A stretch of 64,000 nt of DNA from Opitutaceae bacterium. Its GTDB lineage: Bacteria; Verrucomicrobiota; Verrucomicrobiia; Opitutales; Opitutaceae. Below, piece after piece: positions 1 to 8,289 of this stretch. Each line of letters begins with the position of its first letter. Within the stretch, counting starts at the first letter, position 1. Below the pieces are notes generated by a model. It was not told the origin of the DNA and did no database searches. It saw only the letters and a program-made list of their open reading frames with translations. The position numbers were made by a program, and so were the translations under genes. Location: assembly GCA_016794625.1 (NCBI GenBank), contig JAEUGY010000069.1, positions 47,289 through 111,288 of the forward strand, written 5' to 3'.

Positions 1-190
1 CTTGTTCCGTTGGACCAAACTGGGTCGGCGGCAGGGCACCGTCTGCAACCCCCGACCCATTCGGCCCCCGGAACTGCGGCCAGGCGTGGCTCGGCGTCGA
101 CGCTCGGACCGACAAAAGCACAACGGAAAAACCAAGCGCCGCGATCAGTCGGCCTGAAGAACGGAACATACGGTCAGGGAAGGTGCTCAT
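1..190 (-). CDS. PQQ-like beta-propeller protein, N-terminal fragment (cut by window edge)
   Basis: Only the first 63 codons lie in the window; the gene continues past the left edge. Reading leftward from ATG at 190 gives a hydrophobic signal-peptide-like segment (GRLIAALGFSVVLLSVRAS) and then WPQFRGPNGSGVADG. The W-P-x-[FW]-R-G-P-x-G-x-G block is the usual start of the mature part of secreted PQQ-like (WD40-type) propeller proteins, and the gene at 513 has the same block (DWPNWRGPRGDG). A second in-frame ATG at 169 is an equally good start; neither has a clear Shine-Dalgarno. It is divergent from the two propeller genes to its right, so three relatives cluster here. Substrate or partner is unknown. 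Confidence 0.7.
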   Translation of the reverse strand, partial: MSTFPDRMFRSSGRLIAALGFSVVLLSVRASTPSHAWPQFRGPNGSGVADGALPPTQFGPTEQ

Positions 191-512
191 GGCACGTCTC
201 AGGTGATTTTGAGGCGCAAAGGCCTGCATTGAAGGAGCAAACCGGTCGACAACCCCGTCATGCCGACCCGCGCGGAATCGGGGATCAACCTAATTCGCGT
301 AGCCGCGCCGCAGAATCCGCGTGGTCACCCCAGCCGGTTATGGCCTCCTCGCGTTTCCTCCCGTATCCGAAAAAAACAGATGCAAAATCCCGAGACCGCG
401 ACACAGTTGCATCGGTCGATCCGCTTCCACATCAGCGCGGCGCTCGATTCACGGATCGCCCACCGCGTTTGCCTTGACGCTTTCACCCTCCATTCGCCGC
501 CTCTTCCCCCAC
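191..512. other. Divergent intergenic region between two PQQ-like genes
   Basis: About 320 bases separate the leftward partial propeller gene from the rightward one at 513. No convincing gene is seen; the open frames here have no family signature. It presumably holds both promoters, but no clear -35/-10 pair or dyad was found. Confidence 0.4.
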
Positions 513-1892
513 ATGAAGCCACTCCACCGTCTCATCGCCCTTGGTTTGACTGCCTTCTGTTTCACCCTCAACGCCGCCCAGACCGGAGCCTCCACCGACT
601 GGCCCAACTGGCGCGGACCGCGGGGCGACGGCACCACCACCGCGAAAAACCTGCCGGAAACCTGGGGACCGGACACTCACATCAAATGGAAGAAGGAAAT
701 GCCGGCCTGGAGCGGCTCATCGCCCATGGTGCTGGGTGACAAAATCTTCCTCAACTCCCCCTCCAAAGAAGAAGTGGTCCCCGCGGCCGAGCCCACCCCC
801 ACTCCCCCGGGTGGTCGTAAACGTCCGGGGGTGAGCCGGGGCCTCGCGATGACGGGACCGGGTGGTCAGGACATCCTGCTCCTTTGTTTGTCCCGCGAGA
901 CCGGAGAGGAGCTCTGGCGCCGCACGTACGACCGGGGCAACCAGATCCAGATGAAGCACAACATGTCGTCGCCGACTCCGGTGACCGACGGGAAACACGT
1001 GTGGGTCATCTCCGGAAACGGCATGATTGCCTGCTTTGATCTGAACGGAAATGAGAAGTGGAAATTCGACATTCCCAAGGCCTACGGCAAAATCGGCGTT
1101 CAGTTTGGTTATGGGTCTTCGCCTCTGCTGATCGGTGATCTGCTCGTCCTGCAGATGCTGCAGGGCATGCACACCGACGAGCCGTCCTACGTATTCGCCC
1201 TCAACGCCGCGGACGGCCAGCCGCGCTGGCATGTCGAACGCCCGACGGACGCCCTGCACGAAACCCCCGACGCCTACACGACCCCGACGGTCGTCGAGGT
1301 CGATGGCAAAAAACAGATCGTTGTTTCAGGTGGCGGCTACATCACCGGTCACGATCCGGCAAATGGCCGCGAACTCTGGCGCGGCGGCGGCCTCAACCCC
1401 AACAACGCGCGCAACTACCGGGTGATTTCGTCTCCGCTGGTCCGCGACGGCATGATCTACGCCCCCACGCGGCAGGTGCCTTTTCTCGCCTTCAAGGCGG
1501 GTGGTTCGGGTGACATCAGCACCAGCCACTTGGTCTGGAAATGGACGACCCGCGGCAGTCCGGACGTGCCCACCCCGGTGAGCGACGGCCAGCTGCTCTA
1601 CATGGTCGAAGACGGCGGGGCCCTGACCTGCGTCAACGCCAAGACGGGCGAATTGGTCTACGGTCCGCACGAACTAGGCATCGGGCGCACCAGTGGCTCC
1701 CCGGTCCTCGCCGATGGAAAACTGTATGTCACCAGCGAGACCGCGGAAACCGCGGTGGTCGAAGCCGGTCCCACCTTTCGCCTCATTGCGAAGAACGTGC
1801 TCGACGGCAGCTACACGCTTTCCACCCCGGCGTTTGTCAACGGGGCCATTATCCTTCGCACCGGTACGCACCTTTACTGCCTGTCCAAATAA
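513..1892 (+). CDS. Secreted PQQ-like beta-propeller repeat protein
   Basis: A 459-residue protein with a signal peptide (MKPLHRLIALGLTAFCFTLNAAQ). It then has the DWPNWRGPRGDG opening block and several propeller blades with the pattern [LV]xLxxxTGExLW (for example RETGEELWRRTYD near residue 130, and NAADGQPRWHVERP). This fold is shared by quinoprotein dehydrogenases and BamB-type scaffolds. No quinone-binding or metal residues can be assigned, so enzymatic activity is not claimed. A proline-rich insert (PTPTPPGG) lies between the first two blades. The frame is open upstream to 321, but the ATG at 513 is directly followed by the signal peptide and is preferred. The next propeller gene starts 12 bases downstream, so the two are probably one operon. 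Periplasmic location is inferred. Confidence 0.85.
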   Translation: MKPLHRLIALGLTAFCFTLNAAQTGASTDWPNWRGPRGDGTTTAKNLPETWGPDTHIKWKKEMPAWSGSSPMVLGDKIFLNSPSKEEVVPAAEPTPTPPGGRKRPGVSRGLAMTGPGGQDILLLCLSRETGEELWRRTYDRGNQIQMKHNMSSPTPVTDGKHVWVISGNGMIACFDLNGNEKWKFDIPKAYGKIGVQFGYGSSPLLIGDLLVLQMLQGMHTDEPSYVFALNAADGQPRWHVERPTDALHETPDAYTTPTVVEVDGKKQIVVSGGGYITGHDPANGRELWRGGGLNPNNARNYRVISSPLVRDGMIYAPTRQVPFLAFKAGGSGDISTSHLVWKWTTRGSPDVPTPVSDGQLLYMVEDGGALTCVNAKTGELVYGPHELGIGRTSGSPVLADGKLYVTSETAETAVVEAGPTFRLIAKNVLDGSYTLSTPAFVNGAIILRTGTHLYCLSK

Positions 1893-1904
1893 ACGGATCC
1901 TCCC

Positions 1905-3179
1905 ATGACGCTGAAAACCCCGTCTCTTCTCGCCGTCTCCCTTGCGCTGTGGGGCGGCAGTCCTTCGGTCCACGCGGCGGACTGGTCTCACATCATGGGG
2001 TCCGGGTTCGACCGCAAGACGAGTGAAGGCCCGAAAGGGGCCTGGACCAAAGGCCAGCCGCGTCAGGTGTGGCAAATCCCGGCCGAAGGGGGCTTCAGTT
2101 CATTTGTCACGGGCGGCGGTATGGCGTTCACCGTCCTGCCCACGTCGGCGGGAGGCACGACGCGGGAGACGGCCGTTGGACTTGACCGCACCTCTGGCCG
2201 GATCCTCTGGCGGACCCCGTTGGGCGTTTCCGATTACGCGCGCGGTGGAGATCGGGGTGCTCCGGGCAACGACGGCGGCGACGGGCCCCGCGCCACGCCG
2301 GTGTACTCCGAAGGCCGGGTCTTCGTCTTTGGCGGAGCTTTCGATCTGCACGCACTCGACGCCACCACAGGCCGGGTCGTGTGGAAACGGGATTTGATCA
2401 AGGAGTTTGGTGGTCAGGAGATTCACTGGGGCAACTCCGCTTCCCCCCTGGTCGTCGGTGACCGCGTCATCGTCGCCGGCGGAGGCAAGAACCAGACCTT
2501 TCTCGCCTTCAAGGCGGCCAGCGGCGAAGTGATTTGGAAAGCAGGCTCGGACCGCGCCACCTACTCGACCCCGATTCTCGCCACGCTCCACGGCAAAGCC
2601 CAGGCGCTCTTCATGGTGGAGCGAGGCTTGGTTTCACTCGATCCTGCGACCGGAGCCGAACTCTGGCACTACCCGTTTCCTTACCGGACCGCCACCGCGG
2701 CGTCGCCGGTGGTGTGGAACGACATCGTCAATTGTACCGCGGGATACGGCGTGGGCGGCGGCGCCTGTCAGGTCACGTTCACCGGCGGCAAATGGACGGT
2801 CGCTGAACTCTGGCGCAGTCCGGGCAACAAAGATACCGCCGCGCACTGGAGCACGGCTGTGGCGCACGATGGCTATCTGTACGGCTGTTATGGGCACGGC
2901 GACTACGGACGCGGTGCCTTCAAGTGCATCGACATCCGGACCGGCAAGGTCCAGTGGCAGAAGGCGGGGTTTGGGCACGGGCAGGTCATATTGGCCGGGA
3001 ATCGATTGCTCGCGACCACGGATGCCGGGGTCCTCAAACTGATCGAGCCGACCCCCGCGGCCTACCGGGAAATCGCCAGTGCGGACATCATCGAAGGCAA
3101 AGTGTGGGCCAGTCCGGCGCTGAGCAACGGACAGGTCCTCCTGCGCAGCACGACACACGGCGTCTGCGTGGAACTTTAG
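1905..3179 (+). CDS. Secreted PQQ-like beta-propeller repeat protein
   Basis: A 424-residue protein with an evident signal peptide (cleavage likely after SVHAA, about residue 25). Blades show TSGRILWRTPLG, TTGRVVWKRDL, ASGEVIWKAG and ATGAELWHY, the TxGxxxW pattern of PQQ-like propellers. It starts 12 bases after the preceding propeller gene and shares its architecture but is clearly divergent in sequence, so it is a neighbour of the same fold rather than a recent duplicate. The role may be binding or scaffolding in the periplasm. An alcohol or sugar quinoprotein dehydrogenase is possible but unsupported, because the cysteine-pair and calcium-ligand motifs of those enzymes are not seen. Confidence 0.85.
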   Translation: MTLKTPSLLAVSLALWGGSPSVHAADWSHIMGSGFDRKTSEGPKGAWTKGQPRQVWQIPAEGGFSSFVTGGGMAFTVLPTSAGGTTRETAVGLDRTSGRILWRTPLGVSDYARGGDRGAPGNDGGDGPRATPVYSEGRVFVFGGAFDLHALDATTGRVVWKRDLIKEFGGQEIHWGNSASPLVVGDRVIVAGGGKNQTFLAFKAASGEVIWKAGSDRATYSTPILATLHGKAQALFMVERGLVSLDPATGAELWHYPFPYRTATAASPVVWNDIVNCTAGYGVGGGACQVTFTGGKWTVAELWRSPGNKDTAAHWSTAVAHDGYLYGCYGHGDYGRGAFKCIDIRTGKVQWQKAGFGHGQVILAGNRLLATTDAGVLKLIEPTPAAYREIASADIIEGKVWASPALSNGQVLLRSTTHGVCVEL

Positions 3180-3214
3180 CCGGCCGCTCCCTGCGGGCGC
3201 CGCCCGAGGGACGG

Positions 3215-3631
3215 TCAACCCCCGCCTTCGGGTGCGGCGGAGGGGGCGTCGTCGGCCTTCCACTGAAACAGCGAACACACGGCGCCGCTTGGATCCTTGA
3301 TCAAGGCGAACCGGCCGGTACCCGCGTCCTTGATGTCACGTACGACCGTGCCGCCACGGGCGCGAACCGCTTCGAGACTCCGCTCCAGGTCTGCGACCGT
3401 GAAGTAGGGCAACCAGTACGGAGGGATGCCGAGGTTCGGTCCCCGGGCGTGGCAAATGCCCACCACCGGGGCGTCACTCCCGGGCGGGATCATGCAGTAG
3501 TCGTCGTAGCCCTCCATCTCGATCGGCATGACCGACCAACCTACCACCGTCTCATAGAAGCCCCGCACCTCAGAGGCATTCTCGATCGTCAGATCCATCC
3601 AGCCCATCTGCCCAACTTTGGTTTGCGCCAT
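3215..3631 (-). CDS. VOC-superfamily (glyoxalase-like) protein
   Basis: A 138-residue protein of the vicinal-oxygen-chelate fold. The N-terminal beta-alpha-beta unit begins QMGWMDLTIENASEVRGFYETVVGW, followed by PYWLPYFTVADLERSLEAVRARGG and the closing strand FALIKDPSGAVCSLFQWK. This is the layout of small stand-alone VOC proteins that resemble CFP-30/antibiotic-resistance relatives. The substrate cannot be told. The reading frame is open to 3727, but ATG 3631 gives a family-typical length, has GGTGGG a few bases upstream, and leaves a 16-base palindrome at 3669-3684 in the promoter region. It is convergent with the propeller operon, 35 bases from its stop codon. Confidence 0.8.
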   Translation of the reverse strand: MAQTKVGQMGWMDLTIENASEVRGFYETVVGWSVMPIEMEGYDDYCMIPPGSDAPVVGICHARGPNLGIPPYWLPYFTVADLERSLEAVRARGGTVVRDIKDAGTGRFALIKDPSGAVCSLFQWKADDAPSAAPEGGG

Positions 3632-3668
3632 AACCCACCGTGGCCCCGATTTCGCGCCGGTGTCCACT

Positions 3669-3684
3669 CCATCGTGCACGATGG
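3669..3684. promoter_or_regulatory. Perfect 16-base palindrome upstream of the VOC gene
   Basis: CCATCGTGCACGATGG is a perfect palindrome centred about 45 bases upstream of the chosen VOC start codon. Its position suits an operator for a dimeric repressor or activator; no regulator gene lies directly beside it. It would fall inside the coding region if the longer open frame were used, which is the main alternative. Confidence 0.35.
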
Positions 3685-3729
3685 CCCCCGTTAACGTCCC
3701 TTCCGGATCATGCTTACCCTCCCCCATCC

Positions 3730-4069
3730 AATAAGGGACAGGTCAAATTTCCGTCCCCGCATACAGACGGCTTCGAACCATCAAAATAAGGGACAGGCGG
3801 ATTTTCTCCCCCCACTCCTCGGCTCCAGCCATCGGCCGGAATAAGGGACAGGTCGATTTCGATCCGGACCCCCACCACGCCCGAACAAGGGACAGGTGGA
3901 TTTAACCTCAGCCTCTCGAATCAGGGTTCCGAGAAGTTCGATTTGGATCCGCGCTCCCCAACCCACGAATAAGGGACAGACGGATTTCGCTTCGGCCCTC
4001 GAATAAGGGACAGGTGGATTTCGCTTCGGCCCTCGAATAAGGGACAGGTGGATTTCGCTTCGGCCTCTC
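3730..4069 (+). repeat. Array of seven GGGACAGG repeats, plus orientation
   Basis: Seven copies of an about 20-base element with consensus AATAAGGGACAGGTSGATTT start at 3730, 3785, 3840, 3884, 3968, 4002 and 4036, all in the same orientation. The core GGGACAG is invariant; the two bases after it and the C/G at the GATTT junction vary. The first four copies are separated by unrelated spacers of about 25-65 bases. The last three form an exact 34-base tandem with spacer CGCTTCGGCCCTCG. Read on the minus strand the repeats give open frames with recurring CPLF or CPYS peptides, which are artefacts. The same element flanks the transposase at 12.7 kb and recurs at 62.6 kb. The array fills the gap between the VOC gene and the secreted protein at 4133. 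Confidence 0.9.
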
Positions 4070-4132
4070 AGGGAAGCCTCGTGCGACCAAACCACCGCGC
4101 CCGTCGGGGCGCGGTGGCGACTCCTCGAAGAA

Positions 4133-6541
4133 CTACCTGAGCTCGTAAACCTCAAGCAGCACGTCACCCGCCCCGCCACCGTTCCCGGACGCATGCACCG
4201 TGTAAGACGCACCTGGCGTGACCGTCAGCACCATCGCCGACGACTTGGCGTCGCCCTCCAGCATAAACGCCCCAGCGGCGGCAAAATCAGCGGCCGTCGC
4301 ACCCTGGGCCCAATCGTCGTTTTCGCCGACCTTGATCGACCCGCGATAGACGTCGAGACGGGGATCCGCGAGCGCACCCGCCACACCGAAGGCCGCGAGC
4401 CGCGGACCGACCGCGCGCACCAGTACCTTCTTCGTTCCGGTACCGGCCACGATGAAGCCTCCGATCACAGGTCCCTCGCCGGCACCCACACGGCTGCGCG
4501 CCGAGAAGTTCCCAAAACCCGCATCGACTCCCGTGCTGTAAAACTCCATCAGCACCGCGCCCGCCGTACGCGCGGCGAGGTGCAGGGTGTGCGCTCCGGG
4601 TGCCGGGCGCAGGAGCACGGCGTCCCGACTGCCCGGGGTGAGCCCGAAGGCACCGACGGCGGACGTCGCCGCGGTCAGGTCCGCGCTCGACGACCAATCG
4701 TCATTCGCATCGACCTGGCTCGCGCCCGCAAACAGGGCGACGCGAGGATCCTCCAGAACGCCCGTCACACCAAAGTTCGCCAGCCCAGGCCCGATCGCGC
4801 GCAACAACACCGGATCGGCCCCGGAGGAAACGAAACCCACAATCGTCGTCTGGTTCGCCACCGCGGTGGCTCGGATCGATCCGTTGACAATCCGGGAACG
4901 GGACGGAACGACTTCAAGCACCGCAACCGAACCGGCAATGCTTCCTTCGACGCCCTCATAACCCGCAAGGAGGAGCGGCCGGCCGGTCGGGCTCGACTCG
5001 GCGGACACAAACACCAGCGTCTCGGGAGAGACATAGCGCGTTCCGGTCGTGACCGTGGTCCCGTTTACGATGTTGAAATAGCCAACCAGCTCGACGCGGC
5101 TCAAATCAGTCACATCGAACTGGAAAACGCCATTCTGCCGTTCGGCCCCGACAAACACGTACTGGCGCCCCTCCACTTCGCCAAAGGCCAGCGCCTCAGG
5201 CTCCGGTCCTTTGTCATCCGAGCGGGTGTCGATGCCGCTGGTTGCGCCATTGTTCATGTTGAACGTGAGCGGCGAATTGGTGCGGACAAACTCTTCCAAC
5301 ATGGATCCGCTGTCGAAGACCCGATTGCCCGCCGTGTCCCAGATGGTGAAACTGCGGGTGCCGATCATGGTAGGCACCTCGATGAGAGCGTCGGCATCGG
5401 TGTTTCCATCGAAGCGGGAGATGTTCAACCGACCGATTCCGGACGAGGTGCTCAGGCTGCCCGTGAAAATGAAGTCTCCGGCTCCGTCGGACACGGTATC
5501 AACCACGTTGGCATCCCCGGCGCGGGCGATGTCTCCATCGTCCGTGCGGGCGTCACCTTCATTCGCCGTTGCAAGGTAGCGTCGGCCCCCCTGCACGAAC
5601 GACACGATCGTATCCGGCATCGGCAGCCCGGGCACCGTGTCATTGATGTTGATCGCCGCCACTCCACCGTTTTGCGGATCCCGGTCAGACGCATCGATCC
5701 GCTGCGTGATCGTACCGAGCGGGCTGATCGCAGTGAACAGGTTGGCACTGGCACCGGAAAGATCCAGCGTTGCGATTGCGTTGTTCTCCTGGAGCGTGAT
5801 GTAAGCTTTGTCGTTGGTTGTGACCGGGAACTCAGGCTCAATGTAGAGGTACCGATCGGCCGGAGCGACGTTGGCCACGTTGATTCGCACGGCGTCGAGG
5901 GTCACGCCCGGCGCGAGTCCGGTCTTGAAGTCCACGGTGACGACATCGGGCGCGACGACTAGCAGACTGTTCGCAACGATCACGCCGCTCAGGTTGATCA
6001 CGCTCACCGAACCGGGTGCCTGCGCCTGATTGGCGGTGAACTCACCTTCGTTTGCGACCACCGCGCGCCGCCCATCCGGGGTGAACTTGACGGCATCCGG
6101 GTGAAAACCGACATCCACCGTTCGCAGGATAGCACCCGTCACCAAATCGAAGAACGCCACCTTTCCGAGAACCCGCGTATTGTCAGCCGGGATGATCGTC
6201 GCCACGCCGAAGCCGCGGCCGCTGGGGTCCGCCGCCACACTGCTCACGGACAACGTTGCCGCGGCCCCGAAGATAGCATCGAACTCAGCCGAAACGGCAT
6301 AGGTGAGCTCACCCGTCGAACCGAGGCGGTAGATGTCGATTTTGTGGGACGACGCTCCGGTCCGAGCGAGCGAGTTCGTCACCAAAACAAGGTCCGGACC
6401 CGTAGGCGCGTCGTAGTGGGCAACCACCTCTCCCCCTCCGGGAATCGAGACGCCGGAAACCAGGGAAATCTCAGCCCGGACAGACAATCCCAGGGCGAAA
6501 AGGGTCGAAAGGATGAAGCAGCGTGATGGAAGCAGGGACAT
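4133..6541 (-). CDS. Secreted choice-of-anchor I-type protein with paired C-terminal modules
   Basis: An 802-residue protein with a signal peptide (cleavage near SVRA, residue 23). Residues about 25-545 match the choice-of-anchor I beta-propeller layout: FHPDAVKFTPDGRRAVVANEGEF, LATANEGDARTDDGDI, and PEALAFGEVEGRQYVFVGAERQNG. From about residue 548 to the end are two copies of a roughly 125-residue module marked by LLRAIGPGLANFGV...NDDW and VLVRAVGPRLAAFGV...ENDDW, ending in LLEVYELR. The same pair ends the large metalloprotease at 30056. An AGGG sequence lies about 8 bases upstream of the ATG. A cell-surface or exported location is inferred; the substrate is unknown. Confidence 0.85.
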   Translation of the reverse strand: MSLLPSRCFILSTLFALGLSVRAEISLVSGVSIPGGGEVVAHYDAPTGPDLVLVTNSLARTGASSHKIDIYRLGSTGELTYAVSAEFDAIFGAAATLSVSSVAADPSGRGFGVATIIPADNTRVLGKVAFFDLVTGAILRTVDVGFHPDAVKFTPDGRRAVVANEGEFTANQAQAPGSVSVINLSGVIVANSLLVVAPDVVTVDFKTGLAPGVTLDAVRINVANVAPADRYLYIEPEFPVTTNDKAYITLQENNAIATLDLSGASANLFTAISPLGTITQRIDASDRDPQNGGVAAININDTVPGLPMPDTIVSFVQGGRRYLATANEGDARTDDGDIARAGDANVVDTVSDGAGDFIFTGSLSTSSGIGRLNISRFDGNTDADALIEVPTMIGTRSFTIWDTAGNRVFDSGSMLEEFVRTNSPLTFNMNNGATSGIDTRSDDKGPEPEALAFGEVEGRQYVFVGAERQNGVFQFDVTDLSRVELVGYFNIVNGTTVTTGTRYVSPETLVFVSAESSPTGRPLLLAGYEGVEGSIAGSVAVLEVVPSRSRIVNGSIRATAVANQTTIVGFVSSGADPVLLRAIGPGLANFGVTGVLEDPRVALFAGASQVDANDDWSSSADLTAATSAVGAFGLTPGSRDAVLLRPAPGAHTLHLAARTAGAVLMEFYSTGVDAGFGNFSARSRVGAGEGPVIGGFIVAGTGTKKVLVRAVGPRLAAFGVAGALADPRLDVYRGSIKVGENDDWAQGATAADFAAAGAFMLEGDAKSSAMVLTVTPGASYTVHASGNGGGAGDVLLEVYELR

Positions 6542-6662
6542 CCGATAACCCTAGAAGGGTCGCGATGCATTCTGCACGACCGGCCTTGTAACATCGAGGC
6601 GTCGAAGTCACCTGACCGTTACATTGCCCCGCCCGCAGCGATCACGGGCTCAAGCCGCCCGC

Positions 6663-6989
6663 TCACTCGGGCGCGGCCTCGGGTTTCTTGACTCCTAGGC
6701 GAAGGATGAGCTGCAGCCGGTTGCGGACACCGCATTTCTTCAGGCACGAGGAAACCTGGGCCTTCACCGTGGCCTCGGACTTCCCCAGAATGCGGGCGAT
6801 CTCGCGATTGCTGTGTCCGCACCGCACCTGCGCCGCCACGGCTCGCTCCGCCGGGCTGAGGATCTCCATCCGCCGTCCGGCCGGCGCAAGCCCGGCAAAG
6901 ATGTCGGCCCAACTGGCCGATAAATCGGGAGGCTCAATCATGGGAGGCGCAGAGGCGGCAGGAAGGGGACCTTGGCCGGAGGGACGCAC
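6663..6989 (-). CDS. Small stand-alone LuxR-type HTH regulator
   Basis: A 108-residue protein that is little more than a LuxR/FixJ DNA-binding domain. Residues about 42-100 read LSPAERAVAAQVRCGHSNREIARILGKSEATVKAQVSSCLKKCGV, containing the four-helix HTH with the NREIA and TVK recognition features. There is no receiver or ligand-binding domain. The chosen GTG start at 6989 has AGGGA 8 bases upstream; ATG at 6941 would give 92 residues and is the alternative. It follows the TlpA and TonB receptor genes in the same direction. Its HTH resembles the C-terminus of the LuxR-type regulator at 11181 (LTPAERALADLV...NKEIASRLKRSEGSVKVQ). It may act on the same targets, but this is inference. Confidence 0.75.
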   Translation of the reverse strand: MRPSGQGPLPAASAPPMIEPPDLSASWADIFAGLAPAGRRMEILSPAERAVAAQVRCGHSNREIARILGKSEATVKAQVSSCLKKCGVRNRLQLILRLGVKKPEAAPE

Positions 6990-7019
6990 TCGATTCCCTG
7001 GGAGCGTCCACTCAGCGGA

Positions 7020-8216
7020 TTACAAGCCCAGCAGACGCTTGATGTCTGCCTCGAGTCGCGGCCCCCGCGCATCGGTCGAGACCACCTTGCCCTCCTGGTC
7101 GAGCAGGAACATGGCTGGAATTGACTCGATGCCGAGCTTCACGGCGTAGTCATTTTTCCACCACTTACCGTCAAAATACTGGGGCCAAGGCATTTCATTG
7201 CGTGCGGCAAACTCCAGCATCTTCGCCTTTGCTGCTTCGAGTTTTGCCTGCGTCTGTTCCGGCAGGTCTCCGGGCCTCGATCCGGGATTCTCCAAGCTGA
7301 TCCCGACCACCTCAAACCCCCGCTCATGATAGGCCTTGTAGCAGGCGACCAGGTTCGGGATTTCCGCGATACAGGGTGCGCACCACGTGGCCCAGAAGTC
7401 GACCAGGACGACCTTGCCCCGGAGCTTCTTGAGATCCACTTCGCGACCATCCGCCGCGACAAACGCCAGAGACCCGATCTCCGCTGCCCTTAGCCGCTGC
7501 AGGGCAGCGGCCTTCTCCGACGCCTCACGCTGCTTCTCCGCCACCTCTCGCATCACCGCGGCGACCGGAGTGGTCTGCAGGTGCGCTTCATAGGCCTGAG
7601 CCGCATCAGGAGAATGCTTCCGGAGCGCCTCGAGGTACTGCGAAACCACCGGAACCGCGCGTTCGTCCCCAAAGGTCGATACCACCCGATCAACCAAGGC
7701 TCGGACGGACGACACATCAAAAGTCTCCCCCGCCGCCTGAGCCTGCGCCCGGAGGTCGATCAGCAACGCGTGCATCGCCCCACCACGCTGGCGAACCGAA
7801 GCGTCCTGTGCCTGCACCACCTCGGAAAGCGCTGCAATTTGTCCGGCTCTAAATGCTGCCAGCCCCACCTGATCCACGATGAGGGTCGATTCGCCCGGCC
7901 TCGTGGCAAATTCCGGTTTGAATCCGGCGATGAACCAGGGTCGGGTGAAACTCGACTGAATCAAGCCATCGTAACGCCGGGGATCCGAAGGAAACTGGGC
8001 CGCAAAAGCGCGGGCGGCGGCGGAAAACCGGCGCAAGTGCTCATCCTGATGTTGCCAGTACGCCTGATCCTTGCGCGTCAGGTTTTCCGGCAGCGGCTCC
8101 CGCCAGAGGTCCCAAAGCGCAGCATGCGCGCTGTCGGCCTTTGACGGGAGGGGTGGCGCTTCGGTGCCCGCCGCAGCCAGACCCGCCGCGAGCACATACA
8201 GTAGAAATCGAATCAT
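7020..8216 (-). CDS. TlpA-like periplasmic thioredoxin-fold protein
   Basis: A 398-residue protein with a signal peptide (MIRFLLYVLAAGLAAAGTEA), a helical region of about 220 residues, and a C-terminal TlpA/ResA-type thioredoxin domain from about residue 245. The active site is VVLVDFWATWCAPCIAEIP with Cys279 and Cys282. The cis-proline loop is GIESIPAMFLLD. Such proteins reduce disulfides on the periplasmic side of the membrane. The long N-terminal half is typical of the fused redoxins found next to TonB receptors in Bacteroidota and Verrucomicrobiota. The gene lies 73 bases downstream of the TonB receptor stop and is probably co-transcribed with it. A partner protein cannot be named from the sequence. 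Confidence 0.88.
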   Translation of the reverse strand: MIRFLLYVLAAGLAAAGTEAPPLPSKADSAHAALWDLWREPLPENLTRKDQAYWQHQDEHLRRFSAAARAFAAQFPSDPRRYDGLIQSSFTRPWFIAGFKPEFATRPGESTLIVDQVGLAAFRAGQIAALSEVVQAQDASVRQRGGAMHALLIDLRAQAQAAGETFDVSSVRALVDRVVSTFGDERAVPVVSQYLEALRKHSPDAAQAYEAHLQTTPVAAVMREVAEKQREASEKAAALQRLRAAEIGSLAFVAADGREVDLKKLRGKVVLVDFWATWCAPCIAEIPNLVACYKAYHERGFEVVGISLENPGSRPGDLPEQTQAKLEAAKAKMLEFAARNEMPWPQYFDGKWWKNDYAVKLGIESIPAMFLLDQEGKVVSTDARGPRLEADIKRLLGL

Positions 8217-8289
8217 GGGGTTCCCGGAAGTGTGGGACGGGAGAGCCGGCCGGATTGTATCCAGCCGGCTCGTCTCCGCGTCCGCAGGG

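Noticed and set aside
3730..4069. CRISPR array
   Set aside because: Repeats are short, their ends vary, spacers are unequal or identical, and no cas genes are present; a dispersed REP-like family explains them better.
3781..4212. Minus-strand frame encoding repeated CPLF peptides
   Set aside because: It is only the translation of the GGGACAGG repeat array and not a gene.
4193..5962. A 589-residue plus-strand frame opposite the choice-of-anchor protein
   Set aside because: Arg/His-rich shadow of a well-supported gene on the other strand.
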